47,101 nucleotides of DNA from a virus, in the IMG/VR virus record IMGVR_UViG_3300006108_000021, positions 1 to 47,101 of that record. One strand, 5' to 3'. Below, piece after piece: positions 1 through 7,834 of the stretch (position 1 is the first letter of the stretch; each line of letters begins with the position of its first letter). Below the pieces are notes generated by a model, which worked only from the letters and a program-made list of their open reading frames with translations, did no database searches and was not told the origin of the DNA. The translations under genes and the position numbers were made by a program.

Positions 1-488
1 ACCATGCTGGTGACATCGACCTTCTTGCCATTAAGCGCCTTAGACAGATTGTCTACGCGATCCTGGGGAGTGCTGTTCACACCACGGAGGATGACGATGA
101 AGTTCTTTCCTTCAACGCCGTACGTTACGGTATTTGGCTGACGACCGAACAGAACTTCCATCTCAACCATATCGCCAACCTTAAGGAACTTGCGAATGGT
201 TGGCACGACCTTCTCGAGGGCAAGGTGCGCTGCGCGGAATGCATTGCTGTTGGCATTGTCTGGATAATCGTTGACGCTATAGAAGCGACCGCGCTTTGGG
301 GACTTGCCTTCGCGCGACGTAAAGAACCCTGTTTCGTCAAGACCGAACCAGAGGTTAGCACCATCCAACTTTTCTGTCACAATCTTTTCCTTCACGGACT
401 TCACCGTACGGATGAACTCCTGGATAGGGAGGTCCTCAATATGGGTGATGCCTTCGAGAAGGTTGATTGTGGATAGGAGTTTGCTCAT
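1..488 (-). CDS. Nucleotidyltransferase-fold RNA ligase-like protein (3' end cut by window)
   Basis: The reading frame opens at the ATG at 488 and runs without a stop off the window start, so only the first 162 codons are visible. Residues 40-43 read KLDG followed by AN, the lysine nucleotidylation motif of the covalent nucleotidyltransferase superfamily (RNA/DNA ligases, capping enzymes). A second conserved patch, EMEVLFGRQPN near residue 110, resembles motif III/IIIa. The family joins or adenylylates nucleic-acid ends through a lysyl-NMP intermediate. The substrate cannot be told here. An exact late promoter lies 28 bases upstream. It is one of three proteins of this fold in the window, the others being the RnlA-type ligase and the DraRnl-type ligase. 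Motif call is seen; RNA ligase activity is inferred. Confidence 0.7.
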   Translation of the reverse strand, partial: MSKLLSTINLLEGITHIEDLPIQEFIRTVKSVKEKIVTEKLDGANLWFGLDETGFFTSREGKSPKRGRFYSVNDYPDNANSNAFRAAHLALEKVVPTIRKFLKVGDMVEMEVLFGRQPNTVTYGVEGKNFIVILRGVNSTPQDRVDNLSKALNGKKVDVTSM

Positions 489-515
489 TACGTGAACCGC
501 GCGATTTCAACGTAG

Positions 516-523
516 TATTTATA
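516..523 (-). promoter_or_regulatory. T4-type late promoter
   Basis: Minus-strand TATAAATA, an exact match to the T4 late -10 element, in a gap between two genes and 28 bases upstream of the start at 488. No -35 is expected for this class, which uses a phage sigma (gp55 in T4). Confidence 0.7.
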
Positions 524-536
524 GATTGATCACTCC

Positions 537-567
537 GAAAAGTAGAAAGGGGCCCCGAAGGACCCCT
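537..567 (-). terminator. Hairpin terminator with TTCG loop
   Basis: Positions 548-567 form an 8-bp stem (one G-T wobble) closed by a C(TTCG)G tetraloop when read on the minus strand, followed by TTCTACTTTT. It lies after the small gene ending at 591 and before the late promoter at 516. The T tract is imperfect. Confidence 0.75.
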
Positions 568-590
568 CTCCAGAAGTAACAATCGGTTGA

Positions 591-869
591 TTACGCCGCT
601 GGCGTTTCAGCCGGAGCAGCTGCAGGAGCTGCGGCTTCTTCAGCAGGTGCGTTCTTGGCAGCCAGCTCAGCAGCAACAGCCTGAGAAAGTTCGGCGTCAA
701 GGGCACGGATAGCAGCTTCGGTCTTTGCAACAGCAAGACGCTCGTTCTGCAGGTCGTTGCGCCATTCAGTGTGAATGGCAACCAGGCGCTGAACAGTTTC
801 AGAGAAGGTGTTGACTGGGTATTCCGTACCATCAACAGTGATGGTTACTGGGGCTTCGATAGATTGCAT
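591..869 (-). CDS. Small protein with Ala/Pro-rich tail, unknown function
   Basis: 92 residues. The first two thirds are predicted mostly helical and mixed charge. The C-terminal 30 residues are Ala/Glu/Pro low-complexity, like a flexible linker. The start at 869 is set by AGGAG about 8 bases upstream. It lies just downstream of the helicase gene (23-base gap) and ends at the strong hairpin terminator at 548-567, so it is probably the last gene of the replication transcript. I do not recognise a family. Such linkers occur in virion or scaffold proteins, but nothing here decides that. Confidence 0.75.
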   Translation of the reverse strand: MQSIEAPVTITVDGTEYPVNTFSETVQRLVAIHTEWRNDLQNERLAVAKTEAAIRALDAELSQAVAAELAAKNAPAEEAAAPAAAPAETPAA

Positions 870-892
870 TGAGGTTCTCCTATGGGTTGATT

Positions 893-2239
893 TTAGGTGT
901 TCATCAGATTAAGGACACCACCGTCCTCTGATTTCTTCGTAAACACGGTGCCTTCTGTTCCCAGAATGACCGTCTTCGATTTCTTCGTAAGTTGCAGTTG
1001 GCTCTTAGCGTTCTTCAGCGATTTGACGAGAAGTGAGATGGGATCCCATCCGAGAAGGATGCGCTGCCCAACTCCGCCAGAGTTACGCGACTTAAGGATT
1101 TCGAAGTAGATTTCACCGGCAGCTCTCATGAGGTCATCCTGCTTCACAGCGACGGTATAGTCCGAAGTATTGATCTTCGAAATGCCGCCTTGGATGTGAC
1201 CTTGATTGAGTTTCTCTGCTTCAATAGCTCCACGACCAAGTTGCGAGGCGGAGATAATGATAGCGTTGAAGTCGAAGCCGAGTGAGCGGGCTTCTTCCGT
1301 AACATATTTATCCTTGATGAACATATTGTCGGAAGAGATCGCGTGTGTCGTGCCCATGATGTCGATGTAGTCGAGCACGATAAAGTCAGGGACAAAGCCC
1401 TTGGACTGTTCGAGTTGTTGGAGGTAGGAGCGAACGTGGTTGATGTTCGTTCTGTTTTCCGGCATGCGCTTGATGATGAAGCGACCCATGCCATCGTCGC
1501 CAGCCTTCTCAATGGCATTGGCAACTCTCTGCATTTCCTTGAGCAGCTGATCTTGTGCCACGTGGGAGATCATGCTGTCTAGACGCTTAGAGACGGTACC
1601 TTCACCCATTTCCAGGGAGATGTAAACGCCGTTCATTCCCTGCGCCAGCAGATTGTGCGCGAGGTTCAGCATCGTCATGGACTTACCGCCACCAGAGTTG
1701 GCAGCAAAAAGGATCAGCTCCTGACGACCGATGCCACCACCAAGGGCAGCATCCAGTTCAGGCCAGCCAGTGCTGATCTTGGCTTCATCTTCTAGAGTAC
1801 GACGAAGCCGTTCTTCTGGGTTGTCAAAGTAGTCAAGGCCGACATCTTTCTGCAGGCCGACCGAGATAGCTGCCTTGAGCACCTCGATGATCTTACCAAA
1901 GTCCTGCTTGTCAAGAAGTTCTGGTCCCTGGAAGATTGCCTCGGTCACGGCTCTGTTTCTACAGAACTCCTCAACCTCATGGGCAACGTATGCCACATCG
2001 GCGCGTTCGATCTTGCCAGCATCTTCTAGAACGGTTCCTGCTTCAGCTCGAATGGTCGCGAGCTTAGGAACGTCACGGTATTTCTCAAAGTACTCCATCA
2101 TGAACTTCACCGTCTTTTTCAGAGTCGGATCGAAGTATGATGGCTTTAGAATGCCGGCCGTAAGAGCCATCAGATCGCGGTTACACGCGATGATGCTCAG
2201 AAGAAGACGTTGCTTTTCGACTGAAAAACTAGCATCCAT
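893..2239 (-). CDS. 41: Replicative DNA helicase, T4 gp41/DnaB type
   Basis: 448 residues, close to T4 gp41 (475). An N-terminal helical DnaB-like domain (about 1-130) is followed by a RecA-like motor. Walker A is ANSGGGKS at 180-187, and the Walker B segment FIVLDYIDIMG carries its Asp at 290. It would form a hexamer that unwinds the lagging-strand template 5'-3' and stimulates the primase. The primase gene lies upstream at 3110-4093, separated by an HNH endonuclease gene on the other strand. The start at 2239 has AAGGA upstream. This gene is a known target of fractured split-intein genes in phages, but here the P-loop and Walker B are continuous and no intein motif is present. Confidence 0.93.
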   Translation of the reverse strand: MDASFSVEKQRLLLSIIACNRDLMALTAGILKPSYFDPTLKKTVKFMMEYFEKYRDVPKLATIRAEAGTVLEDAGKIERADVAYVAHEVEEFCRNRAVTEAIFQGPELLDKQDFGKIIEVLKAAISVGLQKDVGLDYFDNPEERLRRTLEDEAKISTGWPELDAALGGGIGRQELILFAANSGGGKSMTMLNLAHNLLAQGMNGVYISLEMGEGTVSKRLDSMISHVAQDQLLKEMQRVANAIEKAGDDGMGRFIIKRMPENRTNINHVRSYLQQLEQSKGFVPDFIVLDYIDIMGTTHAISSDNMFIKDKYVTEEARSLGFDFNAIIISASQLGRGAIEAEKLNQGHIQGGISKINTSDYTVAVKQDDLMRAAGEIYFEILKSRNSGGVGQRILLGWDPISLLVKSLKNAKSQLQLTKKSKTVILGTEGTVFTKKSEDGGVLNLMNT

Positions 2240-2246
2240 GTAAATA
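2239..2246 (+). promoter_or_regulatory. Late-type promoter for the HNH endonuclease
   Basis: Plus-strand TGTAAATA, one mismatch from TATAAATA, 26 bases before the TTG start at 2272. It overlaps the helicase start codon on the other strand. Weak on its own, but three other endonuclease genes here have similar elements. Confidence 0.35.
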
Positions 2247-2271
2247 TCCTTTTCAGGCTTAGGAGAACATC

Positions 2272-3015
2272 TTGCTTTTATTTACTACTACGGGATTTTC
2301 ATCAAATCAACTCAGATATTTGCGTCATTATGAACGACTTATATCTAGAGCCAGATTACGTACATTAAATTATAGCGAAAAACATCATGTAATTCCAAAA
2401 TGTTTGGGTGGATCTGATGATGCTAACAATCTAGTACATCTCACTCTTGAAGAACATTATGTTGCGCATCAACTTCTTGTAAAGATTTTCCCAGGAAATA
2501 GAAGTCTGATTTATGCTGCAACTATGATGACTATGGGTCGCAAAAGCAACAAGCATTATGGATGGCTTATTCGATTAAAACGCCAGGCGATGTCAGAAGA
2601 ACTACATCAGCGAATTACTGATGGTAGATGGCACAGCCCAACTGAAGGAAAGTTTGGGTCAGATAATCCAAATTTTGGAAAGAAACGCACGCCGGAGCAA
2701 TGTAAAAGAATTTCTGAATCGTTAAAAGGACAAAAGCATCCCATGTTTGGTCGTGTTGGCGAAAATAATCCGAACTATGGACGTCATCTGAGCGAAGAAC
2801 ATAAACAAAAACTTAGATATACACGAACAGAAGAACAAAAAGCTAAACTGCGAAAGCCTAAATCAGAAGAGCATAAAAGAAAAATCTCTGAAGCCAGAAT
2901 GGGTCAAAAACGCATGACTCCGGTTTCAGAAGAAACCAGGCTAAAGCTCTCAGAAGCAATGAAGAAAGTAAGACATCGCCAAAGTCAAGAAGCAGAGAAA
3001 ATAAAAGTTCTTTGA
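2272..3015 (+). CDS. HNH homing endonuclease with NUMOD3 repeats
   Basis: 247 residues on the plus strand, inserted between the convergent helicase and primase region. Residues 37-66 hold the HNH core, beginning EKHHVIPKCLGGSDDANNL and ending in EEHYVAHQLL. From about residue 127 come repeated NPNFGKKRTPEQ-like segments (NUMOD3 DNA-binding repeats), then a Lys-rich tail of KxSEEHKRK-type units. Such free-standing enzymes cut a site in a neighbouring gene of a related phage so that repair copies them in. The start is a TTG at 2272 with AGGAG six bases upstream; no in-frame ATG precedes the HNH core. The gene is A/T-richer than its neighbours. Just downstream lies a long inverted repeat shared with the primase 3' end. 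Confidence 0.88.
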   Translation: MLLFTTTGFSSNQLRYLRHYERLISRARLRTLNYSEKHHVIPKCLGGSDDANNLVHLTLEEHYVAHQLLVKIFPGNRSLIYAATMMTMGRKSNKHYGWLIRLKRQAMSEELHQRITDGRWHSPTEGKFGSDNPNFGKKRTPEQCKRISESLKGQKHPMFGRVGENNPNYGRHLSEEHKQKLRYTRTEEQKAKLRKPKSEEHKRKISEARMGQKRMTPVSEETRLKLSEAMKKVRHRQSQEAEKIKVL

Positions 3016-3064
3016 TCTTTGACAATTAAAACATTTGTCATCAACAGCTTCTACGATCGCAAAC

Positions 3065-3154
3065 AGCTCAGATGCCGCACTTCTTTCGGTCAACATTGAA
3101 TGTCATGTTTCACCTGCAGTTAATGTTGACCGAAAGAAGAGCGGCGTCTGAGCT
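3065..3154. repeat. 33-bp imperfect inverted repeat at the primase 3' end
   Basis: Arm 3065-3097 is the reverse complement of arm 3122-3154 with two differences, one of which would be a G-U pair in RNA. The loop is 24 bases. The right arm encodes the last residues of the primase (SDAALLSVNI). The left arm is its mirror copy just past the endonuclease gene. It can act as a transcript-end hairpin between converging genes, or may be a scar of inverted duplication. Confidence 0.85.
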
Positions 3155-4093
3155 TTTAGGAATCGACTTCATGAGTTGGTGGAGGGTCCAAATAAATCCG
3201 AACCGCTGAACGCTCTGGTTCAAATCCTCGGCACCTGACGGGGCGAATGCAATCTCCCATCCCTTATCTAGGATGTCCTTGGCTAGGTGCTCACCGTTCT
3301 TATCTTTATCTATGACGAAGACAAGCCTGCGTTGAGACTTTTTCAGCAGCTCTGTCTTTGAATCGTTGAGCTTGCTGCCAAGGATAGAAACTCCATCGAT
3401 GACCATCGCGTCGAACACTCCTTCAGTTACAAAGAGTGGAGTTCTGTCAAAGCCATTGAGCTTGTCAATGTTGAACATGACAGCGTCTCTGCCGACTGGC
3501 GCGTTGTCGTATCTCTTCTTCTCATTCGGGTCGATCGATCTGGCTTGCCAGTAGATCAGGTTTCTGTGTCGATAGAACGGAATGATGATCCTGTTCTTGA
3601 AGCGATCATCCATCGAAAAGAAGAACGGGTATTTGTTCAGGTCGATCCGTCTTTGCACGAGATAGTTGACCAGCTTCTGCTGGTACTCGATGTGCTCTGG
3701 ATGACCCAATGGAAAGGAGTTTGCTGGCAACTTGATCGTAGGCGTAGAAGTGTTTACCTTCGTCAGTTTTGCCAGCGTGATAGTCTTTTCTTCGGCATCT
3801 GGCTTCTTGAAGAAAGCAGAGTTAACGACTGAGCTAACTTCACTGTCTTCAAACCCGTAGGCCGCTAGTATCCTACGAAAGTTCCCGGACATCTTCCCGG
3901 AGAACTCTTCGTATCGTCCGCCCTTAGAACAGTTCCAGCAGTTGTATACGACCTCTCCACCTTCGAACTTGAAACCCGCTCTCTCCTTGTAGTCGTTGCA
4001 CAGTTGGCATTTACCAACCATCCAACCCGTAGAGATGGGACGAAAGTGAACCCTGTCCTCAATGAGGGACTGGAGTGTGGTCTGCTGAAACAT
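3110..4093 (-). CDS. 61: DNA primase, T4 gp61-like with TOPRIM domain
   Basis: 327 residues (T4 gp61 is 342). An N-terminal zinc ribbon has Cys at 29, 32, 52 and 55. A TOPRIM fold follows with the catalytic Glu at 223 (VTEGVFDAM) and the DxD pair at 261/263 (FVIDKDKNG). It would make short RNA primers for lagging-strand synthesis in complex with the gp41 helicase. The start is the ATG at 4093; a late-like TGTAAATA lies at 4124-4131. The last 11 or so codons fall in a 33-bp inverted repeat beside the HNH endonuclease insertion, so the natural C-terminus may have been remodelled. Confidence 0.88.
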   Translation of the reverse strand: MFQQTTLQSLIEDRVHFRPISTGWMVGKCQLCNDYKERAGFKFEGGEVVYNCWNCSKGGRYEEFSGKMSGNFRRILAAYGFEDSEVSSVVNSAFFKKPDAEEKTITLAKLTKVNTSTPTIKLPANSFPLGHPEHIEYQQKLVNYLVQRRIDLNKYPFFFSMDDRFKNRIIIPFYRHRNLIYWQARSIDPNEKKRYDNAPVGRDAVMFNIDKLNGFDRTPLFVTEGVFDAMVIDGVSILGSKLNDSKTELLKKSQRRLVFVIDKDKNGEHLAKDILDKGWEIAFAPSGAEDLNQSVQRFGFIWTLHQLMKSIPKSSDAALLSVNINCR

Positions 4094-4146
4094 CTAAACT
4101 CACAAACGAAAAACTGTCAAATGTATTTACAGTTCGGGTAATCTGC

Positions 4147-4797
4147 TTAGGATCGCTTCCCGTGAAGGTTGCTGATATGCTCCATAACGGCACGGGAATA
4201 ATGCTTTCCCTTTCCTTCCTCTGCACCAGCGACACCCTGATTGTAGGACGCTGCAAGCTGCTGCGGAGAAGTTATGCCGCTTCTTTGCAGAATGAGAAGG
4301 TACTTACTTGCAACGGCAATGTTGAAGTAGTCGTTCTCGATAAGTTTTGCGATGATCTCTTCATCCGTCTTTGTCTGGAAGTTGAACTGCTTCCACAACT
4401 CTGGGTAGCGGTTAAGAACGTCCTTGGCGGCTGAGAGCTTGAGCTGCGCTACGCCATAGTAGCGCTTGTTGACCTGAAGGCCAAACTCACCACCTGCTAC
4501 CTTGTAGACCGGCATTGTCCCAGCCTTAGTCTCCTGCAGAAGAATGCCCTGCAGCAGCTGAGGATAGCGATGCCCGTCTCTCTTGGCCGTCTCATAGGCG
4601 ACGGCAAGAAGATCGGCTTGCTTGCGAGATGGATTGAGCGGTAGTTTTACTGTCATGCCACCACCCACTGCGCCATTTTCGGCTGGGATTTGAATGACAG
4701 ACGTTGGTTGTTGTGATACGGCCAGGGTGCTGGTACCAACTGCAGCACCTATTGCGAACGTAGCCACGATCGAGAGCATAAAGTTGCTCATCTTCAT
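4147..4797 (-). CDS. Secreted lytic transglycosylase-like protein
   Basis: 216 residues. Residues 1-26 form a signal peptide (short basic start, hydrophobic core, AxA-type site near TLAVS). The remainder resembles a lytic transglycosylase domain: a candidate catalytic Glu at 89 (GILLQETKAG), the YYGVAQLK stretch, and a later AASYNQGVAG segment typical of SLT enzymes. It would cleave peptidoglycan glycan strands in the periplasm, perhaps for lysis or infection. It is the first gene after a near-consensus sigma70-type promoter (4961-4989), with a 14-bp hairpin in the leader and AAAGGAG before the ATG at 4797. Early expression would be unusual for a plain lysis enzyme. Family call is moderately sure. 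Confidence 0.72.
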   Translation of the reverse strand: MKMSNFMLSIVATFAIGAAVGTSTLAVSQQPTSVIQIPAENGAVGGGMTVKLPLNPSRKQADLLAVAYETAKRDGHRYPQLLQGILLQETKAGTMPVYKVAGGEFGLQVNKRYYGVAQLKLSAAKDVLNRYPELWKQFNFQTKTDEEIIAKLIENDYFNIAVASKYLLILQRSGITSPQQLAASYNQGVAGAEEGKGKHYSRAVMEHISNLHGKRS

Positions 4798-4821
4798 TGG
4801 GTAATCTCCTTTCCCATTTTT

Positions 4822-4857
4822 GAAGATTTTGTTTCCTAAGAGAGAAACAAAATCTTC
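4822..4857 (-). other. 14-bp perfect hairpin in transglycosylase mRNA leader
   Basis: Arms 4822-4835 and 4844-4857 are exact complements with an 8-base loop. It lies between the early promoter at 4961 and the ribosome site of the gene starting at 4797, ending about 25 bases before the ATG. It has no T tract downstream on the minus strand, so an mRNA-stabilising or processing element is more likely than a terminator. The rest of the 4798-5076 gap holds the promoter and terminator listed here. Confidence 0.6.
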
Positions 4858-4960
4858 CTTGGTGGTAAGGTCTACTTGCTGAAAGACAGAGTAGAGCTTT
4901 TGTGATCCTGATAAGTCGCTAGTTTATCAAAATTCAAGAACGCCTTATGGAACTTGGACT

Positions 4961-4989
4961 ATTATATCCTATTCCTAAGGCAATGTAAA
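4961..4989 (-). promoter_or_regulatory. Early sigma70-type promoter (TTTACA-17-TATAAT)
   Basis: On the minus strand: TTTACA (4984-4989), exactly 17 bases, then TATAAT (4961-4966). It directs transcription toward the transglycosylase and primase genes, and is the best match in a family of eight similar sites in this window. Confidence 0.85.
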
Positions 4990-5005
4990 CGTGTATTTGT
5001 AGTCA

Positions 5006-5048
5006 GCGAAAACACACCGGAAGCCTGAGATCACCCAGGCTTCCGGTG
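5006..5048 (-). terminator. Rho-independent terminator, 13-bp perfect stem
   Basis: Arms 5015-5027 and 5036-5048 are perfectly complementary with an 8-base loop. On the minus strand a short TGTGTTTT run follows. It closes the transcript of the late gene ending at 5077, directly before the early promoter at 4961-4989. Confidence 0.85.
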
Positions 5049-5076
5049 ATGGTTTATTTATTGCGGGGTTAACCCT

Positions 5077-5514
5077 TTAGACGTTGAAGTTCTTCGTCGT
5101 TGGGTCGAGATTGACTTCAGCTGGGTTCGCGAAGTCAGAGCCGATGACCTTGTCATCGCCGTATGCTGCGATGGTCTCAAGACCACCGGTGTTGGCGCGG
5201 GCACCGCGAGGACGCTTTACGCGAACGTTATTGCTGTGGAAGAAGTCCAGGGCGTTCATGCCGTTGGAAAGTCTTGCCTGAGAAAGCAGTTCCCAGCACT
5301 CATACTTGTCGGCGTGCTGCGAGGAAACGATCTTCTTGATACGACCCTTGTCGATGGAATGCAGTGGGTCGATTTCGACGTAGTAGATAGACCCGTCCTT
5401 GAACTTCTTTACGACCATGATCTCCTTGAGGAGACCGCTGTCGTCGATGTCACACAAGAAGATGTGTGGAAGGCTGGTTGGGGTCAGAATGATTTCGTCT
5501 TTGGCCATTGCCAT
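5077..5514 (-). CDS. Unknown protein under late promoter
   Basis: 145 residues, no recognised domain. The N-terminal half is mixed beta-like (LPHIFLCDIDDSG, SIYYVEIDPLH). The C-terminal 50 residues include a basic patch (VRVKRPRGARANTG) and then Asn/Asp-rich sequence. AAGGAG lies about 9 bases upstream of the ATG at 5514, favouring it over the second ATG at 5508. It has its own exact late promoter (5590-5597) and its own strong terminator (5015-5048), so it forms a single-gene late unit. That makes a virion or packaging role plausible, but this is inference from regulation only. Confidence 0.8.
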   Translation of the reverse strand: MAMAKDEIILTPTSLPHIFLCDIDDSGLLKEIMVVKKFKDGSIYYVEIDPLHSIDKGRIKKIVSSQHADKYECWELLSQARLSNGMNALDFFHSNNVRVKRPRGARANTGGLETIAAYGDDKVIGSDFANPAEVNLDPTTKNFNV

Positions 5515-5589
5515 GGTGAACTTCTCCTTTTATATCCGGGGATAACGTGCAAACGTTTTGTAATAACCCCGCGTCTGATTAACGCCAGG

Positions 5590-5597
5590 TATTTATA
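5590..5597 (-). promoter_or_regulatory. T4-type late promoter
   Basis: Exact minus-strand TATAAATA, 76 bases upstream of the gene starting at 5514 and just past the end of the gene stopping at 5609. Confidence 0.75.
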
Positions 5598-5608
5598 GGG
5601 TCCCCGGG

Positions 5609-5980
5609 TCAGAAAAGTTTAGAGGTGTCAACCTGTGGTAGGCCTTCAACGAGATCATCGGTCGAGAACATCTTCTCGTATTCTCCGATGAGGAACGGAA
5701 CGATCTGTTCCAAGTCCTCGAATGGGATTTCATGGACGGGGTTAGGAACATCCGGATCTTCTGGAGCACCGACATCAAAGACGGCGAATGACCTTGACCC
5801 ACCGTGTATGCGTTCAGCTAGAACGATCTTGTTGAGCGGAAGTTCAGCGTAGAAGTCTCCTGCCTCCACGCTGAAGATTTGCCCTTCTTCCGAAAGAACC
5901 CCATCAGTGTAGTCGAGTTCAACGAGAGAGATGTCGCCATCAATGTCGGGAACGCGGAAGATGATGAGGTTGATGGTCAC
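5609..5980 (-). CDS. Acidic protein of unknown function
   Basis: 123 residues, strongly acidic, with many Asp/Glu/Pro. It starts with a GTG at 5980 that overlaps the stop of the upstream membrane-protein gene (GTGA), so the two are probably translationally coupled. No family recognised. It ends just before the late promoter of the next gene, so it closes the early operon running from the RNase H promoter at 7529-7557. Confidence 0.72.
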   Translation of the reverse strand: MTINLIIFRVPDIDGDISLVELDYTDGVLSEEGQIFSVEAGDFYAELPLNKIVLAERIHGGSRSFAVFDVGAPEDPDVPNPVHEIPFEDLEQIVPFLIGEYEKMFSTDDLVEGLPQVDTSKLF

Positions 5981-6504
5981 TGGATCACGACCCGCTTGCA
6001 GGTCTTTTCCTTGAACTTGAGGTAGGCTTCCTTCAGGAAGGAAGGCTTAGGAGGAACGTACGTTCCGTTGCGGATAGCATCTCTGATCGCCATATCACGA
6101 TCGATAGCTGCATACGAGGCCTTCATGATCATGGGACAGATAAAGAAGTAGATGGCTGCGGCAGCCATCAAGATCATGAAGATGACCGCTGGAGGATTGG
6201 GAACAAGATACTTGCCGGCTGCAAACATCTGATAGAGCCAGTAGGCAAAGCCGAGCGGAAAGATCGAGACAAGAACCGCAAGAAGTGCCAGCAGCGTCGT
6301 CATCACGGTAATGGCGACTGCGCCAGCCATAACGCATCGAGTGTACTGACAGAAGTCGCCATCGTATGTCTCGATAAGATTCCCCTTATCATCACGCGCA
6401 TACGAGCCATCGCCCTCAGCTGCGTAATCGGTGAAGCGACCCAGGCCGCCCTGCTTGGCAAGCTTCCAGTGCCAAGAGTTTCTCTTGAAGTTAAGTGTCA
6501 TCAT
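5977..6504 (-). CDS. Integral membrane protein, unknown function
   Basis: 175 residues. Two strongly hydrophobic stretches, about residues 58-92 (GAVAITVMTTLLALLAVLV onward, possibly two helices) and 105-126 (AVIFMILMAAAAIYFFICPM), indicate two or three membrane helices with soluble ends. The N-terminal 50 residues are polar and the C-terminal 45 basic. It sits between RNase H (2-base gap) and the acidic 123-aa protein (4-base overlap) in one early operon. Phages of this type carry many such inner-membrane proteins that modify the host; no specific function can be claimed. Confidence 0.8.
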   Translation of the reverse strand: MMTLNFKRNSWHWKLAKQGGLGRFTDYAAEGDGSYARDDKGNLIETYDGDFCQYTRCVMAGAVAITVMTTLLALLAVLVSIFPLGFAYWLYQMFAAGKYLVPNPPAVIFMILMAAAAIYFFICPMIMKASYAAIDRDMAIRDAIRNGTYVPPKPSFLKEAYLKFKEKTCKRVVIQ

Positions 6505-6506
6505 GG

Positions 6507-7508
6507 TTAAAACTCTATGAGAGCCTTCTTCTTTGCGGCCACAGCTTCGGTCTCTTCACGATGAGGAGAACGCTGGCCAGTTACTGAGAACATGCTTGCG
6601 AACTGTGTCGAGTTTTCGGCGATCTGCTTGAGGCCGTACTTCCCACAGAACTTGGTGAAGTGGAAGTGAGAGAACTTTCCGTGATGGACCAACTCATGGT
6701 CCAGAGTTTCCTTGATCACGGTGCGAACATACTCGGGCTGAGCCTCGAGGTCCATGAGAAGGATGTTCTCAGCGAACAGATCGCCCACGCGGTATTCAGT
6801 TGTCTCGTGCGTGTCAGGGTCCGTGTAGGACCACGTTTCGTTCATGAGCTTGGTCAGATCGTAATCGTCTTCCATGCACTTAAGCAGACGCTTCTTGAGA
6901 ACGCGGGGATAGGCGGGGAAAACATTGTCACCCTTATCTCCGCGCATTCCCTTCTCGAACATGAAGAACATTGGGTCATCTACACCACAGACGTCCAGCA
7001 GATTTCTCGGCTTGCCGTTGTCAGGGTTGATGAGCTGGAAGTTGGGATGCTTCAGGAGCTGAACGAAGTCGCGGTCTCCAGAAATACCGATCACTTCATC
7101 ACCAGCTTCTGAAAAGCGCTGGACATATCCGGCGAAAAGATCATCGCCTTCGAGGATGGGATTTGAAAGGCAGACGAGGGAGGTGTGTTGGCGCGCGAGG
7201 TCTTCGAAGGCCTTAATGAGCTCGAAGAACGGGACCATCGAAGGGTCCTTGACGCGATTGGCCTTGTAGACCTTCTTGGAGAGACACTGCGGGGATTTGG
7301 TGTAGTCCTTGCGCCAGTTCGCGCCACCTTCAAAGGTCATGGCGATCTGGTCTGGACGGTACTGCTTGTAGTACTTGTTGAGCGTATTGAGCGCCATGTG
7401 CATGGCAAGCCCAGCTTTTTCCTCAGGTGATCCCTGAGGCCCGTACTTTCCATGTGCAGCCGCAACCCGGAACAGAAGGTTGGCGGTATCGACGATCATG
7501 CGCTTCAT
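6507..7508 (-). CDS. rnh: RNase H / 5'-3' exonuclease, T4 rnh (FEN family)
   Basis: 333 residues (T4 RNase H is 305). The acidic metal-binding set of the FEN family is visible: D7 in IVDTANLLF, D122-D123 in LEGDDLFAGY, D145 and D147 in GISGDRDF, and D191/D194 in MRGDKGDNV, which starts the helix-hairpin-helix region. The enzyme removes RNA primers and adjacent DNA 5'-3' during lagging-strand maturation. It is the first gene after an early promoter (7529-7557), with a leader of about 14 bases and TAGGA before the ATG at 7508. Confidence 0.92.
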   Translation of the reverse strand: MKRMIVDTANLLFRVAAAHGKYGPQGSPEEKAGLAMHMALNTLNKYYKQYRPDQIAMTFEGGANWRKDYTKSPQCLSKKVYKANRVKDPSMVPFFELIKAFEDLARQHTSLVCLSNPILEGDDLFAGYVQRFSEAGDEVIGISGDRDFVQLLKHPNFQLINPDNGKPRNLLDVCGVDDPMFFMFEKGMRGDKGDNVFPAYPRVLKKRLLKCMEDDYDLTKLMNETWSYTDPDTHETTEYRVGDLFAENILLMDLEAQPEYVRTVIKETLDHELVHHGKFSHFHFTKFCGKYGLKQIAENSTQFASMFSVTGQRSPHREETEAVAAKKKALIEF

Positions 7509-7528
7509 GAGTTTTCCTATTCAGCTTT

Positions 7529-7557
7529 ATTTTAACACACCCCAACGCGGATGTAAA
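7529..7557 (-). promoter_or_regulatory. Early sigma70-type promoter (TTTACA-17-TAAAAT)
   Basis: Minus strand: TTTACA at 7552-7557, 17-base spacer, TAAAAT at 7529-7534. Drives rnh and the two genes after it. Confidence 0.8.
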
Positions 7558-7561
7558 CCCT

Positions 7562-7828
7562 TTATTTACCGGGAGCTTCCGCGGTGTACTGAACGTCTTT
7601 GCTGTTGAACATCAGGTTGATGATCGTCTTCGTAGCAAAGTCGTCAGTGCTGTAGGACTTCATTCCCTGGATGTTGACGGCCATACCATTGGCCAAATCA
7701 CGAGCCATCTCAGAGATGATGGGATCAACCTGAGCCTGAAGACGATCTCTAATCATCCTCTCCAGGTCTTGCGCGACGCCCTTCTGCAGAATCTCTGCCA
7801 GGCGGGTGGGATCAGTTTCTACTTGCAT
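7562..7828 (-). CDS. Small helical protein, unknown function
   Basis: 88 residues, mostly amphipathic helix (PTRLAEILQKGVAQDLERMI and later). No family recognised. It is the last gene of a compact series of small genes downstream of the clamp gene (clamp, 122 aa, 101 aa, this one), with 6 bases separating it from its neighbour. It shares with the 122-aa protein a pattern of a helical region ending in short Asp-rich turns, too weak to call homology. Confidence 0.72.
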   Translation of the reverse strand: MQVETDPTRLAEILQKGVAQDLERMIRDRLQAQVDPIISEMARDLANGMAVNIQGMKSYSTDDFATKTIINLMFNSKDVQYTAEAPGK

Positions 7829-7834
7829 CGTTCC

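Noticed and set aside
893-2239. Intein or break in the gp41 helicase
   Set aside because: Helicase gp41 is a common target of split inteins, so it was checked. Walker A and B regions are continuous and no His-Asn junction or intein start occurs.
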